This document shows positions 36,026 to 45,609 of a stretch of DNA of 64,000 nucleotides, piece by piece. The stretch is from the NCBI RefSeq assembly GCF_007279655.1, contig NZ_QKWN01000014.1, positions 1-64,000 on the forward strand, read 5' to 3'. This stretch comes from Robertkochia solimangrovi. Its GTDB lineage: Bacteria; Bacteroidota; Bacteroidia; Flavobacteriales; Flavobacteriaceae. The notes beneath the pieces are model-generated. The model was not told the origin of the DNA, made no database searches, and worked only from the letters and a program-made list of their open reading frames with translations. A program made the position numbers and the translations under genes. Positions within the stretch are counted from its first letter, which is position 1. Each line of letters opens with the position of its first letter.

Positions 36026-36794
36026 ATATTGGTTTTTTACAAAAAGGTATCAGTTCTTTAGGGTTGATGCGATAATATTCAGCCTCTTCTGCGGTTAACT
36101 GACCGGCAAGATCATCTGCAACTACTTCAAATCCGACATCTTTTAATCTGTCGAAAAAATCCATTCCGTAAACCCTAACATGATCGTACTGGCCAAAGAT
36201 TCGGGCACGTTCTGTTGGATCAGTGATACTGTCGTCTTCGAAGGTTTCTGCTCTTTCGGTATCCTGAGGGATTTGAAAGATGCCCCATCCTCCTGGTTTC
36301 ATCACGCGATACAGTTCCTGCATCGCTTTTTTGTCATTTTTAATGTGTTCCAGTACATGATTGCAGAGGATCACATCATAAGTGTTGTCTTCAAAAGGTA
36401 GGGCGCAGATATCCGCTTTAACATCGGCCAGAGGTGAATCCAGATCCGTTGTCGTATAATTCAGATTACCTAGCTTCCGGAAACGCTGGTAGAACGCTTG
36501 CTCCGGTGCAAAATGCAGTACTTTATGTGAAGCGGTGAAAAAATCTGTGTGATCTTTCAGAAAAAGCCATAGAAGTCGGTGTCTCTCCAGTGAAAGGGTT
36601 CCCGGAGCCAAAACGTTTTCTCTGGGGTTTCCATAACCGTACGGTAAAAATTTACGATAGGTATTTCCATCTATGGGATCCTTATGGTTGTCTCCTTTCA
36701 GGAATAATGCAAATACTGGTCTTACCAGATAGCTGATTCGGATAAGTAAGGGCCTTGGGACGGCATTAAGAAAGAATTTAAAGAGTTTTTTCAA
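36024..36794 (-). CDS. class I SAM-dependent methyltransferase
   Basis: A 256-residue methyltransferase of unknown substrate. The Rossmann core shows VLHFAPEQAFYQRFRKL in place of the usual glycine-rich loop, DLDSPLADVKADICALPFED, ILCNHVLEHIKNDKKAM and YRVMKPGGWGIFQIP. An N-terminal segment of about 85 residues with one hydrophobic stretch precedes the core. The start codon is a TTG at 36794, 6 bases after the map stop; no ATG fits. It is probably translated from the map transcript. Confidence 0.85.
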   Translation of the reverse strand: MKKLFKFFLNAVPRPLLIRISYLVRPVFALFLKGDNHKDPIDGNTYRKFLPYGYGNPRENVLAPGTLSLERHRLLWLFLKDHTDFFTASHKVLHFAPEQAFYQRFRKLGNLNYTTTDLDSPLADVKADICALPFEDNTYDVILCNHVLEHIKNDKKAMQELYRVMKPGGWGIFQIPQDTERAETFEDDSITDPTERARIFGQYDHVRVYGMDFFDRLKDVGFEVVADDLAGQLTAEEAEYYRINPKELIPFCKKPI

Positions 36795-36800
36795 GATGAA

Positions 36801-37628
36801 TTATTCGCTTTTTATACTGCTTAACGCCTGTTTGAAAGGAGCTTCTTCGTCACTTTTTATTCCGAGTACATCATAGATATAGCTAAAAGTAGAAAGTATT
36901 TCAGGTTTGCCATTAACAATGGCAACATCATGCTCAAAATGTGCAGAAGGTTTATTGTCTGCTGTGACGATCGTCCAACCATCTTTGAGTTGTTTGATAC
37001 GGTGGGTTCCCATGTTGATCATCGGCTCAATAGCAACTACCATTCCTTCCTGGAATTTTTTACCGCGACCTCTTTTCCCGTAGTTTGGCATTTCAGGGTC
37101 TTCATGCATTTTCTTTCCAAGCCCGTGACCTACAAGTTCACGTACTACTCCATATCCGAAAGACTCGCAGTATTGCTGAATGGCAAAACCAACGTCACCC
37201 ACCCGGTTTCCGGTTTTGAACTCTTCGATTCCTATATAAAGTGATTGTTTTGTCACTTCCAGTAATTTTTTTGTTTCCTGATCAACCTCTCCGATCTCGA
37301 AAGTATAGGCGTGATCTCCGTAATACCCATTTTTTAAAGCACCGCAATCTATAGAAACAATATCGCCTTCCTGAAGTGGGGTGTCAGTAGGGAGACCGTG
37401 AACCACTGCTGAATTAACTGAGGTCAACAGGGTGGAAGGACAACCATACAGTCCCAGAAAACCGGGTTCAGCACCTTGTTCTCTAATAAAATCTTCGGCA
37501 AGTTTGTCAAGTTGTTTAGTCGTTATACCCGGCTTTAGTTCAGCTGCCAGCATTCCTAATGTCTTAGAGACGATCAGGGCACTCTCACGCATAATTTCTA
37601 TCTCTTCAGCTGTCTTTGTGTATATCAT
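36801..37628 (-). CDS. map: type I methionine aminopeptidase
   Basis: A 275-residue metalloenzyme that removes the initiator methionine from new proteins. The five metal ligands are seen in SIDCGALKNGYYGDHAYTF (two Asp), GHGLGKKMHEDP (His), AIEPMINMG (Glu) and HFEHDVAIV (Glu). The C-terminus extends about 20 residues past the usual end. The start is set at MIYTKTAEEIEIM, the family N-terminus. It has its own TATTTTTG promoter element rather than lying in a ribosomal protein operon. Confidence 0.96.
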   Translation of the reverse strand: MIYTKTAEEIEIMRESALIVSKTLGMLAAELKPGITTKQLDKLAEDFIREQGAEPGFLGLYGCPSTLLTSVNSAVVHGLPTDTPLQEGDIVSIDCGALKNGYYGDHAYTFEIGEVDQETKKLLEVTKQSLYIGIEEFKTGNRVGDVGFAIQQYCESFGYGVVRELVGHGLGKKMHEDPEMPNYGKRGRGKKFQEGMVVAIEPMINMGTHRIKQLKDGWTIVTADNKPSAHFEHDVAIVNGKPEILSTFSYIYDVLGIKSDEEAPFKQALSSIKSE

Positions 37629-37684
37629 TTTGAAACGTTTTAAAATACTGAATGGCAAAACACAATAGGTTTACTCATAGTTTG

Positions 37685-37692
37685 CAAAAATA
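37685..37692 (-). promoter_or_regulatory. -7 promoter element of map
   Basis: The minus strand reads TATTTTTG, an exact TAnnTTTG match, 56 bases before the map ATG. Confidence 0.55.
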
Positions 37693-37728
37693 GTCAATAA
37701 TTTATACATATCTCAGCTTTGGTAAGTA

Positions 37729-39129
37729 TTACGGCAGAATAGCCATCGACTGAAATAGTTTTGCGTTTGACATTGCTATCTTATAATTCAGTTCGATCGC
37801 CTTTAGCCTTGCGTCCAAATAACTTTTCTCTCTTGAATTTACCAGGAAAACAGAGCTTTCTCCAAAATTGAACTTTCTGATCTCGGCGTTCAGCATGGTA
37901 TTGTAATCAGATACCATTTCCTCCATGATCAATAGTTGTTCTTTGTAATTGATCACTTCCAGGTAATTGGCTTTGATCTTGTTCTCCAGCTCCAGTGAAG
38001 TTTGATCATATTCATAACCTGCATCCTGGATTTTTAATTTTGCGAGTTTTAGTCCGCCCCGTTCCTTGCGGAGGAATAGTGGGAATTCAAAGCTGAGTCC
38101 GAACTTATAATCTCCTGTATTGATCGTATTGAGGTAACGGGCATCCGAGGTCAGGAAGTTGTACGTTAGGTCGATTCTGGGTTTTAGTTTTTCGGCTTTG
38201 AGCTGACGGTCCACATCCATGATCTCTATTTTATCCCGCATCATACGTAATTTGGGATGGGTGTCCAGATCGAAATTTTCGGGGATGATGTCATTGATCT
38301 TAAGCGTTTCAGCAAGATTATCCAGTAGCAATGTGTCGGGCCTTATCTGTTCTTTTAACTCTAGTGGGATGCCTTCCTCCAACCAGAGAAAATTTGAAGC
38401 TTTTAAACGAGCTTTAGCCAGGCTCAATGCTGCCTGTTCAAGATTGAGTGTTTGGCTTTTGTATTGAATCCGGGCTTCAACACTGTCGATCGCTGCAATG
38501 TCACCACTTTCTGCACTGGTCTTTATGCTTTTGAATCGCTCTCCTGCATTATTCACGAATTCGGTTAATACACTTACTTCAAGTTGTGCTTTGTACCAGT
38601 CAATGTACACGGTTATCGCATCAAAAAGTATCTGGTTGATCTGTAATTCCCGTTCAGCAGCTGTTAAGCCAGTGAATATTTTGGCTTTTTTCAGGGTTGC
38701 CATCCGTTCATTTATAAACAGTCCCTGTCCCAACTGCATGCTGATACCTGCACTGTAGAGCCCGTCCTCAGGTACCGTGTTCTCCGGATTCAGGTAATAA
38801 CCTTCATTTTTCTCATACCCTGCCTTTAATTCGATTCCATACCAGGTCGGTATCTTAAAATTGGAGTTTAATATGGAGTAATATTCAGAGTCTTTGAAAT
38901 TTTTTGTATCGTAATCTACCTGTATCTTAGGGTCGAATCCTCCTCTTGCCTGCATCAGATTCGCCTGAGCTGAATTGAGTTTTAGATTCGCCTGACGGGC
39001 AACGGGGTGCCAGGTTTTTACGAAACCGAGATATTCGTTCAAGGTCATCATGTTGTCTGGTCCTTCCTCCTGGCAATAGGCTGATAAGGTCATCAACAAG
39101 GTGACTATAAGTATCACTGCTTTTTTCAT
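37729..39129 (-). CDS. TolC-family outer-membrane efflux protein
   Basis: A 466-residue outer-membrane channel protein that gives tripartite exporters an exit duct. It has a signal peptide (MKKAVILIVTLLMTLSAYCQ) and two TolC-like repeats of long helices with beta segments (for example LKLNSAQANLMQARGGFDPKIQVDYD and SFEFPLFLRKERGGLKLAKLKI, given here only in part). The ATG at 39129 is chosen over a GTG two codons earlier. Last gene of the TetR-ABC-HlyD-TolC unit, 72 bases after the adaptor gene. Confidence 0.9.
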   Translation of the reverse strand: MKKAVILIVTLLMTLSAYCQEEGPDNMMTLNEYLGFVKTWHPVARQANLKLNSAQANLMQARGGFDPKIQVDYDTKNFKDSEYYSILNSNFKIPTWYGIELKAGYEKNEGYYLNPENTVPEDGLYSAGISMQLGQGLFINERMATLKKAKIFTGLTAAERELQINQILFDAITVYIDWYKAQLEVSVLTEFVNNAGERFKSIKTSAESGDIAAIDSVEARIQYKSQTLNLEQAALSLAKARLKASNFLWLEEGIPLELKEQIRPDTLLLDNLAETLKINDIIPENFDLDTHPKLRMMRDKIEIMDVDRQLKAEKLKPRIDLTYNFLTSDARYLNTINTGDYKFGLSFEFPLFLRKERGGLKLAKLKIQDAGYEYDQTSLELENKIKANYLEVINYKEQLLIMEEMVSDYNTMLNAEIRKFNFGESSVFLVNSREKSYLDARLKAIELNYKIAMSNAKLFQSMAILP

Positions 39130-39201
39130 ATACACTTTTTTTGGATGTACACCGATGCATTTGGTGTTCTGTACATTACTGAATGCCCGGGTTCATCTAC
39201 T

Positions 39202-40554
39202 TTATTTTTTCTTTTCAGCAGCCTGGGCTGTTTGTGGGGTATAGTAATTTGGGGGGAAGCCATTCAGCTGTCTCCATATCTCATACCAGATCGGTACATC
39301 TTCCAATAGAGCAATAGTTCTGGCGCCTGAACCTGCACTCAGTGCTTCCGGCCAGGGTTCTTCATCCGGGTCCTGAGCGATCAGTATTCGGTATTTTCCA
39401 TTTTGACTGATGAACTTTTCAACTGCGATAATCTCGCCGCTAAAGGTTCCGTAGGAAGCATTCGGCCATCCGCTGAAAACTATAGATGGCCATCCGTCGA
39501 ATACGATCCTGATCTTCTCGCCCACATGTATCAGCGGCAAGTTCAACGGGTCGATATAACTATCGACTGCAAGTTGCGCATGTGCCGGCATGATACTTAC
39601 CAGAGGATCCCCTTCTTTAAAGGTTTCCCCGATACCTTGTTGCAAGGTCTTATTGATATACCCGTTTTGCGGTGCTGTAACGTAGTTCAGGTCCCGGCGG
39701 ATCGCATAATTGGTACGCTGATTTTGCATCTTTGAAAGATTGGCTTCCGCATCTGCACGGGTGCTGAGAGCTGAGAATTTGTCACTTTCAGCTTTCGAAA
39801 TTTTATCGGTATAGGAGGCATTGGTCCTGCTTATCTCCACCTCGGTATTGATCACTTCATTCCGGCTTGCTAAAAGCTTATTCTCCTGAGAGATCAATTT
39901 GGCCTTCGCTTCCTGAAGTTTCAGCCTTTTTTCTTCAACATCCGTCATCGATTTCAGGCCTTCTTTTTGCAGGGTATTGATCCTCTCGAATTGTCGTTCT
40001 GCGATAAGAATGTTTGTGTGTGCGGCTTCGAGCTCAATACTGTCGCTCTCCACTTTCAGGTGAGCCTGAAGTAGCTTATTCCTTGCCTGTTTAAGTTTCA
40101 GGGTGCGCTCCTGTTGTAGGGCGGCTATCTGATTATCGAGAGATTGTATTTTAAGACTATAGGAATTAATACTCAGTGATTTTGCTTCTAATTGCTGGTC
40201 GGTTCTTTCCAGGAGGTTAGGGTCGAAGTATGCGTCTTTGATCTCGGTGATCTTCATGATCGTGTCACCCTTTTGAACAAAATCACCTTCTCTTACATGC
40301 CATTTGTCTACACGTCCCGGAATGATCGAATGAATGGTCTGGGGTCTTTCATCCGGATTCAGCGTGGTGACATAGCCTGAACCGGTCACATTCTGCGTCC
40401 AGGGGAGGAATAGTCCCAGAAAACATAATATGAAGAATATTCCGATAAGCTTTCGGAAGATCTTGTAATGAACCTTCCCGAACACTTTCTTAGAGGACTT
40501 ATACTGACTGATGTCCACTGTTTTGTTTAATTGGTTTGAGGATATATTAAGCAT
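39202..40554 (-). CDS. HlyD-family periplasmic adaptor of a tripartite exporter
   Basis: A 450-residue membrane fusion protein linking an inner-membrane ABC protein to TolC. One transmembrane helix (LIGIFFILCFLGLFLPW, about residues 37-53) is followed by a split biotinyl-lipoyl domain (VTGSGYVTTLNPDERPQTIH and YVTAPQNGYINKTLQQG), a coiled-coil hairpin of about 170 residues, and a beta-barrel domain. Residues 435-450 are Ala/Lys rich. The gap to the ABC gene is 11 bases, so expression is coupled. Confidence 0.9.
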   Translation of the reverse strand: MLNISSNQLNKTVDISQYKSSKKVFGKVHYKIFRKLIGIFFILCFLGLFLPWTQNVTGSGYVTTLNPDERPQTIHSIIPGRVDKWHVREGDFVQKGDTIMKITEIKDAYFDPNLLERTDQQLEAKSLSINSYSLKIQSLDNQIAALQQERTLKLKQARNKLLQAHLKVESDSIELEAAHTNILIAERQFERINTLQKEGLKSMTDVEEKRLKLQEAKAKLISQENKLLASRNEVINTEVEISRTNASYTDKISKAESDKFSALSTRADAEANLSKMQNQRTNYAIRRDLNYVTAPQNGYINKTLQQGIGETFKEGDPLVSIMPAHAQLAVDSYIDPLNLPLIHVGEKIRIVFDGWPSIVFSGWPNASYGTFSGEIIAVEKFISQNGKYRILIAQDPDEEPWPEALSAGSGARTIALLEDVPIWYEIWRQLNGFPPNYYTPQTAQAAEKKK

Positions 40555-40565
40555 ATACGTTTTCT

Positions 40566-42233
40566 TTAGAATCTGAATAATTTTCCGTTTTCCAGGTTAT
40601 ATTGGATCGTACATTTAGTACTCCAATAGTTGTCTTCTGTCACGACCACTAAGGACCAATTATGTTCCGGGGCGGTAAGGAAGTCGATGATTCTTCTTGC
40701 TTCCTTCTCCTGGAAGGAATCCAGCGCTTTATCGAGTATCAACAACTTAGGCCGCTTTACGATACTACGTGCGATTACGATCTTTTTAGCGATCGTGGAC
40801 GGGATTTGTCTTCCTTCAGGGTAGATCACCGTATTCCAGCCTTTTGGTTGTTTCTTGATGAATTCAGTAAGCCCGGTATTTTCAATGGCCCACTTGAGGT
40901 CTTCTTCAGTTATGTTTTTGGATCCAAAGGTGATGTTGTCTTTGATAGTTCCTTCGAATGGAGTTTCCTCTGCGATGATCTGTCCTATATTTCCCCGGTA
41001 GGAATTAGGACTTATACCATCTATAGACATATTGTTGATATAGATATTTCCAGATTCAGGTTCCTGTAGTCCGGCGATCAAATGAAGGAGTGTCGACCTA
41101 CCGGAACCTTGAGCCCCCTTGATGATGATCTTTGAACCTTGTGGAATCTCCAGGGAGAGTTCATTTAATAGCGGCTTTTCCTTTTTGTTGTAACGAAAGA
41201 TGATATCTTCCAGTTGTAATCTGAGTTCGCCATTGATCTTGAATTCCGTAGATTGCGGTTGTGGCTCCAGTTCTTTATCTACTACCTGTCCGATCTTTTC
41301 CAGAGAGGTTAGCATATCATACCCGATCTCTAGCCCCAGGATCAGCTTCTCAACGGAATTGATCACCAGAAGGATTATGATCTCAGCTGCCACAAACTGT
41401 CCGATGTTCATCTGTTGATTGAGCACCAGCATACCGCCGATAACCAGAAGTCCGGCGGTTACCAGTACTTTAAAACCGATCAATTGTCCGAACTGTAACA
41501 TGAGAATCTTGAAGTGTGATTCACGCGCATCGATATACCGGTCGACCAGAGTATCCGATTTATCCATGGCATGACTGGTTTTCCCGGAAAGTTTAAAACT
41601 GATAATGGATCTGGCGACCTCTTGAATCCAGTGAATCACACGATATTTGTGCTTTGATTCATCAAGACTGGTTTCGAGTCCCTGTCGCATTGTAAACTTG
41701 AAAACTATGTAGATGAATACGATGAGGAGTAACCCATAAATGATGAAGAACGAATGGTAAAATGACAGCAGTATGAGTCCGAAAAGGATCTGTAATAAAG
41801 CTGCGGGTATATCGATAAGGATCTTCGAAATGCTTTTCTGTACCGTTATGGTGTCGAAAAACCGGTTTGCAAGTTCCGGGGGATAATAGTTCTGAAGTTC
41901 ACTGATTTTGATCTTTGGGAATCGGTATGAAAATTCGAAAGCCGATCTCGTGAAGATCTTTTGTTGAATATCTTCAATGATCCTGAGTTGCATAAGCTGT
42001 AAAACTCCGGCAAAGGCTACTCCAAGGGTTACCACGACCACAAGAACAACCCATGAGGTGCTTACCTGTGCACTCTGAAGCAGGTTGATGATCGCTTGGA
42101 TTCCAAGGGGAAGCGACAGGTTGACTAAACCTGCAAATATCGCATAATAACATATTTGATAAATATCCTTTTTATCAAGTTTTAGCAGATTGACAAATCT
42201 TTTCCAGGGGGTTGGAGTTTCGTTCTTATTCAT
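40566..42233 (-). CDS. ABC-exporter-like protein with a degenerate ATPase domain
   Basis: A 555-residue type I exporter half-transporter: six-helix transmembrane domain (about 20-310) and nucleotide-binding domain (about 335-555), without an N-terminal peptidase domain. The NBD fold is kept, but the ATPase motifs are changed. The Walker A lysine is Arg379 (GAQGSGRST), the Q-loop region reads IAEETPFEGTI with Glu near 422, the LSGGQ signature is IPSTI (477-481), the Walker B catalytic glutamate is Lys502 (LLILDKAL), and the H-switch histidine is Glu533 (VVVTEDNYW). I checked the codons for the Walker and H-switch changes. There is no frameshift. Its start overlaps the tetR end by 8 bases. Confidence 0.9.
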   Translation of the reverse strand: MNKNETPTPWKRFVNLLKLDKKDIYQICYYAIFAGLVNLSLPLGIQAIINLLQSAQVSTSWVVLVVVVTLGVAFAGVLQLMQLRIIEDIQQKIFTRSAFEFSYRFPKIKISELQNYYPPELANRFFDTITVQKSISKILIDIPAALLQILFGLILLSFYHSFFIIYGLLLIVFIYIVFKFTMRQGLETSLDESKHKYRVIHWIQEVARSIISFKLSGKTSHAMDKSDTLVDRYIDARESHFKILMLQFGQLIGFKVLVTAGLLVIGGMLVLNQQMNIGQFVAAEIIILLVINSVEKLILGLEIGYDMLTSLEKIGQVVDKELEPQPQSTEFKINGELRLQLEDIIFRYNKKEKPLLNELSLEIPQGSKIIIKGAQGSGRSTLLHLIAGLQEPESGNIYINNMSIDGISPNSYRGNIGQIIAEETPFEGTIKDNITFGSKNITEEDLKWAIENTGLTEFIKKQPKGWNTVIYPEGRQIPSTIAKKIVIARSIVKRPKLLILDKALDSFQEKEARRIIDFLTAPEHNWSLVVVTEDNYWSTKCTIQYNLENGKLFRF

Positions 42234-42909
42234 TATTGATATTGAGGTTGTTGAATACCATATGTGTTAATACTTCCGTAACGGATACGTTTTCATTACA
42301 ATCGGTTATAGTGGGGAAATGTTTTTTTAAGAATTGTTGATTCATGGTTTCCTCCAATATGATGGTGACCAGCGTCTTTGCATATTTATATTCAGGATCT
42401 GCATCCTGTACGATATCGGTAAGCCGCTTGGCGAGCTGTTTATAGAACATAAAATGTCCCTCCGTATTCTCCTGATCTACATCCTTGGTAAGGAAAATTT
42501 TTCTGGAATCGAATACGACGATATTGTGTAAGAGTATCTCATTGATATGGTCAAATCGATTATCGATATTCACTTCATCTGCCACTACTTCTATCGCTTT
42601 CTTGAGTTTGAGAGCTGGTTCGGGAATACCATAGGTTTCGATCACCAATTTGTATTCGATCCATCCCCAATACCAGTTCGTGAGGTAGAGGAGTAGCTTG
42701 TGTTTGTTTTCAAAGTAGCGATAGACGGAGCTTTCAGGAGAATTAATCCTTGCACCTAGTTTTTTGAAAGTGAACTGTTCAAACCCAAGCTCATCCAGAA
42801 GTTCGATACTGTTCTTGAGTATTTTTCGGCCCAGATCCGAAGATTCAGGATCCTTGATGTAGATCTTGTCGCTTATTCTGATTTTCAGGTTTGTTAGTAG
42901 TGCTTCCAT
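42226..42909 (-). CDS. TetR/AcrR-family regulator of the exporter operon
   Basis: A 227-residue one-component regulator. The helix-turn-helix near residues 27-75 is recognisable (ILKNSIELLDELGFEQFTFKKLG and NSPESSVYRYFENKHKLLLYL, partly quoted). It has an N-terminal extension of about 25 residues. The C-terminal ligand domain is not assignable. The gene is first in the operon and overlaps the ABC gene by 8 bases, so it very likely controls its own operon. A 13-bp palindrome lies 28 bases upstream of the ATG. Confidence 0.88.
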   Translation of the reverse strand: MEALLTNLKIRISDKIYIKDPESSDLGRKILKNSIELLDELGFEQFTFKKLGARINSPESSVYRYFENKHKLLLYLTNWYWGWIEYKLVIETYGIPEPALKLKKAIEVVADEVNIDNRFDHINEILLHNIVVFDSRKIFLTKDVDQENTEGHFMFYKQLAKRLTDIVQDADPEYKYAKTLVTIILEETMNQQFLKKHFPTITDCNENVSVTEVLTHMVFNNLNINNE

Positions 42910-42936
42910 GTTTTAAAACTTGAACTCGCTAAATTA

Positions 42937-42949
42937 ATAGTATTACTAT
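42937..42949. promoter_or_regulatory. candidate TetR-family operator
   Basis: ATAGTATTACTAT is a perfect 13-base palindrome (6-base arms, central T). On the minus strand it directly precedes TAATTTAG, a 7 of 8 match to the -7 element. A regulator bound here would block the tetR-exporter promoter, which suits autorepression. That is inference from position. Confidence 0.45.
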
Positions 42950-43187
42950 CATTTTTTGCTGGTCTTAGTGAAAAATTAACATATAACGTTTGCGTGGAAT
43001 TCGGGTTGGTAAGTGTGCGTTGGTCTGCTTGCATGCAGGAGCGAAATGATCCTGTCTTTAGTAACTGGCGGTGTTTAAGGTTGTCGCTATCATGGTGCTT
43101 TTCCAGAATGAAGCTTGAGAGTGCTGTAGTGAAAGTGATCTTCAAAGACTCAATTTTTTGTAGTAGATAATGGGGTTTATGGAAAAA

Positions 43188-43222
43188 GAAAAAGCCGCCT
43201 GATAGACATCAGGCGGCTTTTG
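43188..43222 (-). terminator. terminator of the M1 peptidase gene
   Basis: AAAAGCCGCCTGAT / ATCAGGCGGCTTTT with a 4-base loop; T-rich on the minus strand, 19 bases after the peptidase stop. Confidence 0.92.
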
Positions 43223-43240
43223 AATTTATGGGTAAGAGGA

Positions 43241-45547
43241 TTAGTTCCCCTGTACTTTTTGCTTGAATTTATCGAAGTCAGAATCAGTTTGCTTACGTGG
43301 CCACTGATTGTTTTCAGTGTCAACGTCGGCAGTTTCTCCTTTTGGATCCACTACGATGCTGCTGATTTCTTTTTCGGTTGCCATAACGCGCTTAACTTCT
43401 TTGTCATTCTTTCTCCAGATCTCAACCGGATATTTGATGGTTTCCTTAGTACCGTCTTTGTAGTTGTATTCAACGATTAGCGGCATAGGGATTCCTCCTG
43501 GTTTTTCGAAAGTAACTTCGTAGAAGTATTTTGGTTGCTTAAGTTTAGCTCTTTCCTCAGCTGAGAAATTGTCCATTACATATTCATTAAGGACTTTATA
43601 GTTTTCCTCATCAGAACGTTTTGCAACATCTTCAGTATATTCTTCACTGCTTTCATCAACCATATAAACGAGTGGTGGGAAATCAGCTTCTGTATAGCCT
43701 CTTTGCTCCATTACTTGTTTCATCTTTTTAGTCGGTTGTGAAGAAACATGGAATTTTTTAACTTCTTTAACGCCTATATCAACCCAGTCAGTTGAATAGA
43801 ACCATCCTCTCCAGTACCAATCCAGGTCAACTGCAGATGCATCTTCCATAGTACGGAAGAAATCTTCCGGAGTCGGGTGTTTGAACATCCATCTTTGTGC
43901 ATAGGTTTTGAATGCATGATCAAAGAGTTCTTTACCCATTACCGTTTCACGAAGAATGTTAAGAGCAGTAGCTGGTTTTGCATATGCATTAGCTCCTAAT
44001 TGGTATACGTTCTCTGGATTTGACATAATAGGTGCTATGAAATCCTGATCACCTTTCATGTATTCGGTAATTCCTGCTGGATCTCCACGGCGCGATGGAT
44101 ATTTATCATATCCTTTGATCGCTTCTGGATGTGATTCACCGAAATCCTGCTCTGCAAGATATTGCATAAAGGTATCAAGACCTTCATCCATCCATCCCCA
44201 CTGACGCTCGTCAGAGTTAACGATCATCGGGAAGAAGTTGTGACCTACCTCGTGAATGATCACACTGATCATACCGAATTTAACACGGTCACTGTATTCT
44301 CCTTTTTCATTAGGACGACCGTAGTTCCAGCAGATCATAGGATATTCCATTCCCTGATTTCTGGCGTGTACGGAAACCGCTTTAGGATAAGGATAGTTGA
44401 ATGTGTGTTTTGAATAAGAAGTCAGGGTTTGTACCACTGCCTTTGTAGAGTATTCTTCCCATAATGGGTTACCTTCTTTAGGGTAGATAGATACTGCCAT
44501 AACAGTACGATCTCCCATTTTAACTGCTTGTCTTTCCCAAATGAACTTTCTTGAAGTAGCGAAAGCGAAGTCTCTTACGTTTTGCGCTTTGAAAGTCCAT
44601 GTCTTTTTGTCTTTAGCGAAACCTTTTTCATTTTCTTCTGCTTCGTCCTGAGTCACGATGAAAACTGGTTTCTTGTAAGATTTCTTAGCATCTTCAAATC
44701 TTTCGAACTGCTCTTTTGAAAGAACGTCTTTAGCGTTTTGAAGTTCTCCGGTTGCTTCCATGATATGGTCTGCAGGAACGGTGATGTTTACTTCGTAGTT
44801 ACCGAAAGTAAGTGCGAACTCACCACTTCCCCAGAACTGGTGGTTTTGCCATCCTTCAACATCATTGTATACAGCCATTCTAGGGAAAAACTGAGCCATA
44901 ACATAAGATTTGTTACCATCTTCAAATTCTTCGTATCCACTTCTTGCTCTGTTTACAACGTGGTTGTTTACATTATACCACCATTTGATGCTGAATACCA
45001 TTTTCTCTCCTGCAGCCAGTGGCTTGTCAAGATCGATACGCATCATCGTCTGGTTGATTGTGAAAGGTAGTTTTTTCCCTTTTGCATCCTTAACATCCTG
45101 AATGTGGAAACCTCCGTCGAAAGGCTCTGTAAGATAGTTGTCAGCAAAGCGTTCTACTCTGTCAGTTTCGTTCATGTTCTGTCCGTTACGGATAAGAGCA
45201 GGAGAATTTTTTGTGCGAACATTCTGGTCTAGTTGTACCCAGAGATATTCCAGTTGGTCTGGTGAATTGTTAGTGTAGGTAATAGTCTCATTACCATAAA
45301 GCTTCTGTACTTCGTCGTCCAGTTCTACGTCCATCTTGTAATCAGCCTGTTGCTGATAATAAGCTGGGCCGGGAGCTCCCGCTGCAGTTCTGAACATGTT
45401 AGGAGAAGCGAATTCTTCGTAAAGTTGTTTGAATTTGCTGGTGTTGGTGTGTCCGGATTTGGCTTCCTCAGCTTTTTTTTCCTGAGCCTGACCAAAAGAA
45501 TACCCCAACAGGCAAACCGCCAGTAATAGATACTTCAAATTGTTCAT
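43241..45547 (-). CDS. M1-family zinc metallopeptidase
   Basis: A 768-residue secreted aminopeptidase-like enzyme with a signal peptide (MNNLKYLLLAVCLLGYSFGQAQ). An N-terminal beta domain leads to a gluzincin catalytic core with HEVGHNFFP near residue 430 and the third zinc ligand in WGWMDEGLDTF. The substrate-binding exopeptidase motif, usually GAMEN, is NQGMEYPM here. The C-terminal part is beta-rich. Substrate is unknown. It stands upstream of its own terminator and downstream of the DUF6702 gene by 62 bases. Confidence 0.93.
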   Translation of the reverse strand: MNNLKYLLLAVCLLGYSFGQAQEKKAEEAKSGHTNTSKFKQLYEEFASPNMFRTAAGAPGPAYYQQQADYKMDVELDDEVQKLYGNETITYTNNSPDQLEYLWVQLDQNVRTKNSPALIRNGQNMNETDRVERFADNYLTEPFDGGFHIQDVKDAKGKKLPFTINQTMMRIDLDKPLAAGEKMVFSIKWWYNVNNHVVNRARSGYEEFEDGNKSYVMAQFFPRMAVYNDVEGWQNHQFWGSGEFALTFGNYEVNITVPADHIMEATGELQNAKDVLSKEQFERFEDAKKSYKKPVFIVTQDEAEENEKGFAKDKKTWTFKAQNVRDFAFATSRKFIWERQAVKMGDRTVMAVSIYPKEGNPLWEEYSTKAVVQTLTSYSKHTFNYPYPKAVSVHARNQGMEYPMICWNYGRPNEKGEYSDRVKFGMISVIIHEVGHNFFPMIVNSDERQWGWMDEGLDTFMQYLAEQDFGESHPEAIKGYDKYPSRRGDPAGITEYMKGDQDFIAPIMSNPENVYQLGANAYAKPATALNILRETVMGKELFDHAFKTYAQRWMFKHPTPEDFFRTMEDASAVDLDWYWRGWFYSTDWVDIGVKEVKKFHVSSQPTKKMKQVMEQRGYTEADFPPLVYMVDESSEEYTEDVAKRSDEENYKVLNEYVMDNFSAEERAKLKQPKYFYEVTFEKPGGIPMPLIVEYNYKDGTKETIKYPVEIWRKNDKEVKRVMATEKEISSIVVDPKGETADVDTENNQWPRKQTDSDFDKFKQKVQGN

Positions 45548-45609
45548 GATTATATTAATGAAATTAAGGGCTGAAAATATAAATTTTCAGAAGTTTACTT
45601 TTAATGCAT

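Noticed and set aside
40566-42233. Calling the ABC gene a pseudogene
   Set aside because: The frame is full length, tightly packed in its operon, and the fold-determining regions are kept; changed catalytic residues alone do not make a pseudogene.
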